Below, piece after piece: positions 41,503-45,740 of a stretch of DNA of 45,740 nucleotides. Within the stretch, counting starts at the first letter, position 1. Every line of letters starts with the position of its first letter. Location: positions 1-45,740 of the forward strand of contig JAEDMP010000009.1 of NCBI GenBank assembly GCA_016302965.1. The letters run 5' to 3'. The notes under the pieces are model-generated. The model was given only the letters and a program-made list of their open reading frames with translations. It made no database searches and was not told the origin of the DNA. The DNA comes from Bacteroidaceae bacterium (GTDB taxonomy: Bacteria; Bacteroidota; Bacteroidia; Bacteroidales; Bacteroidaceae). The translations under genes and the position numbers were made by a program.

Positions 41503-42690
41503 ATGGGACAACTACAAGAAAGATACCAAAATTATCGCGAGCCCCAGAAATTTATGGAGGCAGGCGTTTATCCCTTCTTTAGGGAAATTACAGGCAAGCA
41601 AGGCACCGAAGTGGTCATGGGCGGCCACGACGTGCTCATGTTCGGCTCCAATGCCTACACCGGACTGACCGGCGACCAGCGCATCATCGATGCAGCCAAG
41701 GCTGCCACCGACAAGTATGGCACAGGATGTGCCGGCAGCCGTTTCCTCAACGGAACGCTCGACCTGCATGTCAAGCTCGAAAAAGAACTGGCCACATTCA
41801 TGGGCAAGGACGACACTCTATGCTTCTCTACTGGCTTCTCGGTCAATGCCGGAGTCATTGCCATGGTGGTAGGAAGAGGCGACTACATCATCTGCGACGA
41901 CCGCGACCACGCCAGTATCGTTGACGGACGACGACTCTCCTTTGCCAAGCAACTGCACTACAAGCACAACGACATGGAGGACCTGGAGAACATCCTCAAG
42001 ACACTGCCCCACGAGGCCGTGAAGCTCATCGTTGTGGACGGCGTATTCTCCATGGAGGGCGACCTCTGCAAATTGCCGGAGATTGTGGCACTCAAGCACA
42101 AGTACAACTGCTCGATCATGGTGGACGAGGCCCACGGACTGGGCGTATTCGGACGCGACGGAAGAGGCGTATGCGACCATTTCGGACTGACCGACGAGGT
42201 AGACCTCATCATGGGCACCTTCTCGAAGTCGCTGGCCAGCATCGGCGGATTCATTGCCGGTGATGCCGACACCATCAACTTCCTCCGCCACACCTGCCGC
42301 ACGTATATCTTCAGCGCATCCAACACCCCCGCTGCCACCGCAGCTGCCATGGAAGCCCTGCACATCCTGCAACAGGAACCGGAACGCATCAAAGCCCTTT
42401 GGGATGTGACCGAATATGCACTGAAACGATTCCGCGAAGAGGGATTCGAGATTGGAGACACCGAAAGCCCCATCATCCCGCTCTATGTGCATGACGTGGA
42501 CAAGACCTTCCTTGTCACCAAACTGGCATCCGACGCAGGCGTGTTCATCAACCCCGTCATCCCCCCAGCATGCGCCCCGCAGGACACCCTCGTGAGATTC
42601 GCACTGATGGCCACACACACCAAAGAACAGGTGGAAAAGGGCGTACAAGTGCTCACAAAAATCTTCAAGGAGCTGGACATCATCAAATAA
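41503..42690 (+). CDS. spt: Serine palmitoyltransferase (alpha-oxoamine synthase family)
   Basis: A 395-residue PLP enzyme condensing serine with palmitoyl-CoA or acyl-ACP, the first step of sphingolipid synthesis. The PLP lysine is K242 in TFSKSLASIGGF; DEAHGLGVFG near 205 and HNDMEDLE near 150 are typical. The sequence agrees closely with what I remember of the Bacteroides Spt protein, including YPFFREITGKQGTE and MFGSNAYTGLTG near the N-terminus and VFINPVIPPACAPQDTLVR near 350. The alternatives in the family, 2-amino-3-ketobutyrate CoA ligase and 8-amino-7-oxononanoate synthase, fit less well. It is single in its strand, divergent from the lipid kinase. Confidence 0.9.
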   Translation: MGQLQERYQNYREPQKFMEAGVYPFFREITGKQGTEVVMGGHDVLMFGSNAYTGLTGDQRIIDAAKAATDKYGTGCAGSRFLNGTLDLHVKLEKELATFMGKDDTLCFSTGFSVNAGVIAMVVGRGDYIICDDRDHASIVDGRRLSFAKQLHYKHNDMEDLENILKTLPHEAVKLIVVDGVFSMEGDLCKLPEIVALKHKYNCSIMVDEAHGLGVFGRDGRGVCDHFGLTDEVDLIMGTFSKSLASIGGFIAGDADTINFLRHTCRTYIFSASNTPAATAAAMEALHILQQEPERIKALWDVTEYALKRFREEGFEIGDTESPIIPLYVHDVDKTFLVTKLASDAGVFINPVIPPACAPQDTLVRFALMATHTKEQVEKGVQVLTKIFKELDIIK

Positions 42691-42701
42691 ACAGTAAAAA
42701 A

Positions 42702-42733
42702 TTTGCAGGGTTCAACGTTTTTTTGTAACTTTG
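42702..42733 (+). promoter_or_regulatory. Promoter of tRNA-Pro
   Basis: TTTG (42702-42705), 20-bp spacer and TAACTTTG (42726-42733), 64 bp before the tRNA. Confidence 0.75.
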
Positions 42734-42797
42734 CAGACGAAATACAATGAGGGTTGCCTGGCAGTGGGCAATAGCACACTTCGGAACGCCCTCATTA

Positions 42798-42873
42798 CGA
42801 GGTGTAGCGCAGTTGGTAGCGTTCCTGGTTTGGGACCAGGCTGTCGCAGGTTCGAGTCCTGTCACCTCGACCA
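42798..42873 (+). tRNA. tRNA-Pro(TGG), CCA encoded
   Basis: Acceptor CGAGGTG (42798-42804) pairs with CACCTCG (42863-42869), discriminator A at 42870, then encoded CCA (42871-42873). The anticodon TGG is at 42831-42833 inside CCTGG/CCAGG. The other tRNA 3' ends visible in this window (Gly and Cys) lack an encoded CCA. Confidence 0.95.
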
Positions 42874-42910
42874 TTACCGCTCTCCATAGCAACAGGAGAG
42901 CTTCCCGTAC

Positions 42911-42947
42911 AATGGCGGATTTCATCCTCAAGATGAATTCCGCCATT
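42911..42947 (+). terminator. Hairpin after tRNA-Pro
   Basis: A 16-bp stem with one mismatch: AATGGCGGA (42911-42919) pairs with TCCGCCATT (42939-42947), continued inward by TTCATC/GATGAA around a 5-nt loop. It is followed by GATTGTTTC, a weak T-tract. A smaller CTCTCC/GGAGAG hairpin lies just before it (about 42881-42901). Confidence 0.6.
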
Positions 42948-43042
42948 GATTGTTTCTGACTATACCACGGCCCCCAAACGGAGGCATATCCAGAAAAGAA
43001 ATCGGCGAATGTCCACAAAACGAAAAAAATATCCACGATTTG

Positions 43043-43073
43043 TTTGCAGTTCAATAAAAAATGACTATCTTTG
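43043..43073 (+). promoter_or_regulatory. Promoter of the propeller-AraC regulator
   Basis: TTTG (43043-43046), 19-bp spacer and TATCTTTG (43066-43073), 20 bp before the ATG at 43094. Confidence 0.75.
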
Positions 43074-43093
43074 CGCATTAGTTTACACACAAT

Positions 43094-45586
43094 ATGCCAG
43101 AAGTGAAAAACAACCTACGTTCAACTATCTTGATTCGGCACATCTTATCGGTGTGTTGCCTGCTGGTGGCATTTGCCAACCTGCACGCACAAGAGCGTTT
43201 ATTCAGAGTAATAAACGCCAAGAACGGACTGGCAGACAACTGTGCACAAACCTCTCTCTGTCTCCCCGACGGAAGAATGGTCATCACCTCAATCGGAGAC
43301 ATCAGCTTCTATGACGGTGTCTCCTTCAACACCATCAAACCCAAAGCAGCCAACCGCTTCAAAATCAACAATTACCGCGGCAACCACCACCTCTATTGCG
43401 ACAAACACGAAAGGCTCTGGCTCAAACACCGCTACGAGGTGGTTTGCGTGGACATGAAGAGCGAGAAAGCCATCGTCCGGTTTGATTCCCTCTTCAGAGA
43501 GGAAGGAATCAAAGGCGAAGTTGAAGACCTCTTCGTATGCTCAAAAGGTGAATTGTGGATTGTCAGCAAAGGCCAACTCGCCAACAAAGACCGCCCCTAC
43601 CAGATTGACACCGACCCCATCCTGAACCTGCAAGACGTAGACCAGTGCAACGGACAACTGCTGCTCTTCTACGACAACGGAGAGCTGCGCAGCTATCATC
43701 TGAAGACAGGCAAACCACTCTACACCACACGTGCCTACAGCCCAGACATCCAGGACCATTACACCTCATCGTCGGTACTCTATCCGTTCAGAAACGGCTT
43801 TTTCCAAATCAGGAACGGCAAGAACCACTCTATCCTGCTCTACTACGACGTAGAGATGAAGAAGTGGAAAACCATCATGACCCAAGACTACAGCCTGAAC
43901 AATATGGCCATTCAGGGCAACCTGCTGTACATCGCAGCCAATTTCGGCTATTGGACCTATGACCTAGGCAATGGAAACATGACCCATCACGACAAGCTCA
44001 AAATGCTGAACGGCAAGGAGCTTGCCACAGACGTGAACACCATCTGTTTCGACCAACAGAAAGGCATCTGGATCGGAACCGAGAAGAGAGGACTGATGTA
44101 CAGCAAGCCTATCACCTCACCCTTCATCACCTATACCTGGGACAAGCCCTTGGCACTGGAGTATGCCCAAATCATGGACCGGAAAGGAATCGTCACCCGA
44201 TGGGACCTGAAGAGAGGGGTGAACTGTATCTTTACCGACAGCCGTGGCTGGAAATGGATTGGCACACAATCGGGATTGCAGCTTTATACCGGAAAGGACA
44301 TAACCAAGGAAATACCCACCCACACCTACACCATCAAAGACGGAATGCCCAATGATGTCATCCACTCGGTGGTAGAAGACAACCAGCACAATATCTGGGC
44401 ATGTACCAGCTATGGCATTTGCTGTTTGGTGATAAGGGACCGGAAGGTGAAATTCATCAGCTGTTACAACGACCTGGACAATGTGCCGGCCGAGATGTTT
44501 GAAAACAACCGGGCCATGAAACTGGATGACGGTACGATTGTCATGATTGCCATCGATCACGTACTGGCATTCGACCCCTCGCGCTTCACCATGCTCGAAA
44601 CCACTTCGATGACCCTCAAACCCAAGATGACCCGACTGATGGTCAACGGATCGTTCATTTCGCCTACGACACGCGAAAACGGTATCATTATCGAGAATAT
44701 CTCTTCACACAAGAATCATATTGAGCTCGACAACAACAAGAACTCCATCAACCTGACTTTCTCGAGCTTCAACTATTTCAGACCCCAACAAACCTTCTAC
44801 CGCATCCGTGTAACAGGTGAAAACAGCTACTGGAATGATTGGCATATCCTGTCGAGAGCTAACTCAAACGGAATGGTAGACAAGAGCGGCGTTCTCCACC
44901 TGCCGCTGTTGGCACTGAACCCCGGCAACTATACTGTAGAGGTGCAAGCATCCATGTTCCCATACGAATGGAAGACACCGCCCAGCGTAGTCACCATCAC
45001 GATTAATGAGCCCTGGTGGCAGACAACAGGACTGCAACTGCTCTTGCTGACAACCATTCTGCTGCTCACAGGACTCAACATCCATGCCTACAACCGAAAC
45101 TACAGAAGACAAGCAGAAAGAAATGCCCGCGAAAGGGAGATTGTGAAGAAAATCAAGAACTTCATGGACCGAAGCCGCGATATCAAGCGCGAGCACATCA
45201 ATCTGCACCATGGCATCTCATCCGTAGACAACGTCGACAACAAGACGCTCGACAAGCAGTTCATACAGGCGATGATTGCCATCATGCCGCTGCTGAAAAA
45301 CGACAAGGGACTGACCGTCAGGAAACTGGCCAACAAGGCTGGCATCCCGCTCTACAACTTCTATACGCTTCTGGAAGAGAACATCAACAAGAATCCACGA
45401 CAGATGGCCTATGCGCTGATGCTCAACAAAGCCAAGATACTGCTCGAAACCTCACCCCTCGACATCACCGAGATTGCTGACGAATGCGGTTTTGAGTCGC
45501 CCAACTTCCTTATCTCCGGCTTCTTCCACCAATTCCACATCACCCCCAAGGCTTATCGCAAGGAATTAGGGATAGAGGAAGTGTAG
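43094..45586 (+). CDS. Membrane-spanning propeller-AraC transcription regulator without kinase
   Basis: An 830-residue regulator. Residues 1-32 hold a signal/anchor segment (HILSVCCLLVAFANLHAQ). About 33-530 is a periplasmic propeller with Reg_prop-like blades (GIWIGTEKRGLMYS, WKWIGTQSGLQLYTG, NIWACTSYGI). About 540-635 is a Y_Y_Y domain, and about 643-665 a transmembrane helix. A short basic linker (about 666-710) leads to a cytoplasmic AraC domain (about 730-830) with KLANKAGIPLYNFYTLLEEN and ITEIADECGFESPNF. No histidine kinase, ATPase or receiver domain is present, so an outside signal must reach the DNA-binding domain directly through the membrane. Target genes probably lie beyond the window; no polysaccharide-utilisation genes are visible here. 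Confidence 0.9.
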   Translation: MPEVKNNLRSTILIRHILSVCCLLVAFANLHAQERLFRVINAKNGLADNCAQTSLCLPDGRMVITSIGDISFYDGVSFNTIKPKAANRFKINNYRGNHHLYCDKHERLWLKHRYEVVCVDMKSEKAIVRFDSLFREEGIKGEVEDLFVCSKGELWIVSKGQLANKDRPYQIDTDPILNLQDVDQCNGQLLLFYDNGELRSYHLKTGKPLYTTRAYSPDIQDHYTSSSVLYPFRNGFFQIRNGKNHSILLYYDVEMKKWKTIMTQDYSLNNMAIQGNLLYIAANFGYWTYDLGNGNMTHHDKLKMLNGKELATDVNTICFDQQKGIWIGTEKRGLMYSKPITSPFITYTWDKPLALEYAQIMDRKGIVTRWDLKRGVNCIFTDSRGWKWIGTQSGLQLYTGKDITKEIPTHTYTIKDGMPNDVIHSVVEDNQHNIWACTSYGICCLVIRDRKVKFISCYNDLDNVPAEMFENNRAMKLDDGTIVMIAIDHVLAFDPSRFTMLETTSMTLKPKMTRLMVNGSFISPTTRENGIIIENISSHKNHIELDNNKNSINLTFSSFNYFRPQQTFYRIRVTGENSYWNDWHILSRANSNGMVDKSGVLHLPLLALNPGNYTVEVQASMFPYEWKTPPSVVTITINEPWWQTTGLQLLLLTTILLLTGLNIHAYNRNYRRQAERNAREREIVKKIKNFMDRSRDIKREHINLHHGISSVDNVDNKTLDKQFIQAMIAIMPLLKNDKGLTVRKLANKAGIPLYNFYTLLEENINKNPRQMAYALMLNKAKILLETSPLDITEIADECGFESPNFLISGFFHQFHITPKAYRKELGIEEV

Positions 45587-45587
45587 C

Positions 45588-45698
45588 CAGTACGCTGCCC
45601 AACGTACTCCAGTACGCTGCCCGGAATTACCCCAGTACGCTGCCCAGTGTACTGGGGTACATTGGCGTAAGTACTACAGTACACTGGGCAGCGTACTG
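45588..45698. repeat. Array of five 22-bp palindromic units with GTAC ends
   Basis: Units start at 45588, 45610, 45633, 45655 and 45677. Each has the plan CAGTAC-N10-GTACTG (imperfect in units 2 and 4). Cores are GCTGCCCAAC, GCTGCCCGGA, GCTGCCCAGT, ATTGGCGTAA and ACTGGGCAGC; the last is the reverse complement of the third. Units 3 and 5 therefore form a perfect 22-bp inverted repeat (45633-45654 with 45677-45698). The array begins 2 bp after the regulator stop codon. The remaining 42 bases to the window end show nothing clear. Confidence 0.85.
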
Positions 45699-45740
45699 CC
45701 ACAAGGATAGCCTATTCAGTATTCCAGACATGAGCGTTCA

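Noticed and set aside
42747..42959. Open frame covering tRNA-Pro
   Set aside because: The region folds as a complete tRNA with encoded CCA and its own promoter; the frame is incidental.
45588..45698. CRISPR array
   Set aside because: Units are contiguous 22-bp palindromes with no unique spacers of constant length and no cas genes nearby.
1..45740. Mobile element, prophage or defence island
   Set aside because: No integrase, transposase, phage structural gene, restriction or toxin-antitoxin gene was recognised; the tRNA genes are not flanked by attachment-site-like repeats that I could find.

Overview
The window is a piece of a Bacteroidota chromosome, most likely order Bacteroidales and probably Prevotellaceae (genus is inference). 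The reasons are: many starts preceded by the Bacteroidetes -33 TTTG / -7 TAnnTTTG promoter, usually 19-20 bp apart; weak Shine-Dalgarno use; a serine palmitoyltransferase gene; a carboxynorspermidine decarboxylase; an ilvD-ilvB-ilvN-thioesterase-ilvC cluster; and large periplasmic-propeller regulators fused to AraC DNA-binding domains. Composition is even and I see no prophage, integrase, transposase, CRISPR array or rRNA. Most of the window is core metabolism and envelope biology.

Layout. 1-290: tRNA-Leu (cut by the window edge) and tRNA-Gly. 288-7950: nspC (minus), then a plus-strand run of thiE-like, prs, TlpA-type lipoprotein, recJ and recQ; recQ is out of frame at a 10-A tract near its 3' end. 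8074-8151: an array of 21-bp palindromic units. 8243-15568 (minus): HIT protein and the branched-chain amino acid cluster ilvC, acyl-ACP thioesterase, ilvN, ilvB, ilvD; IlvB carries a repeat-derived N-terminal extension. 15880-22027 (minus): META lipoprotein, AGCS symporter, lutC, lutB, lutA, SGNH hydrolase, GNAT, possibly one operon. 22351-25741: AraC remnant, second GNAT, dus, BAX-inhibitor-1 protein. 25853-25985: candidate small RNA with its own promoter and terminator. 26020-28323: DUF3298-type lipoprotein and pgk.

28540-39072 (minus) is a tightly packed six-gene envelope set: MscS-type channel, kdsA, kdsD (Kdo synthesis), a 1265-residue regulator with the architecture of a hybrid two-component system but no kinase ATPase domain and no phospho-accepting His or Asp, a secreted phospholipase D/cardiolipin-synthase-like protein, and a membrane acyltransferase. 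39357-42690: tRNA-Cys, Nudix hydrolase, a DAGK-family lipid kinase and, divergently, serine palmitoyltransferase, so the phospholipid and sphingolipid theme continues. 42798-45698: tRNA-Pro, a second kinase-less membrane regulator (propeller, transmembrane helix, AraC domain), and a second palindrome array starting 2 bp after its stop codon.

The most unusual signals are: (i) two unrelated-sequence but same-design arrays of 21-22 bp imperfect palindromes placed at gene 3' ends, in which the last unit is the reverse complement of an earlier one; (ii) two regulators showing different degrees of loss of the phosphorelay while keeping sensor and DNA-binding domains; (iii) the repeat-built N-terminus of IlvB; (iv) the recQ homopolymer frameshift; and (v) the small RNA candidate. 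All assignments come from reading sequence only; no database search was run.
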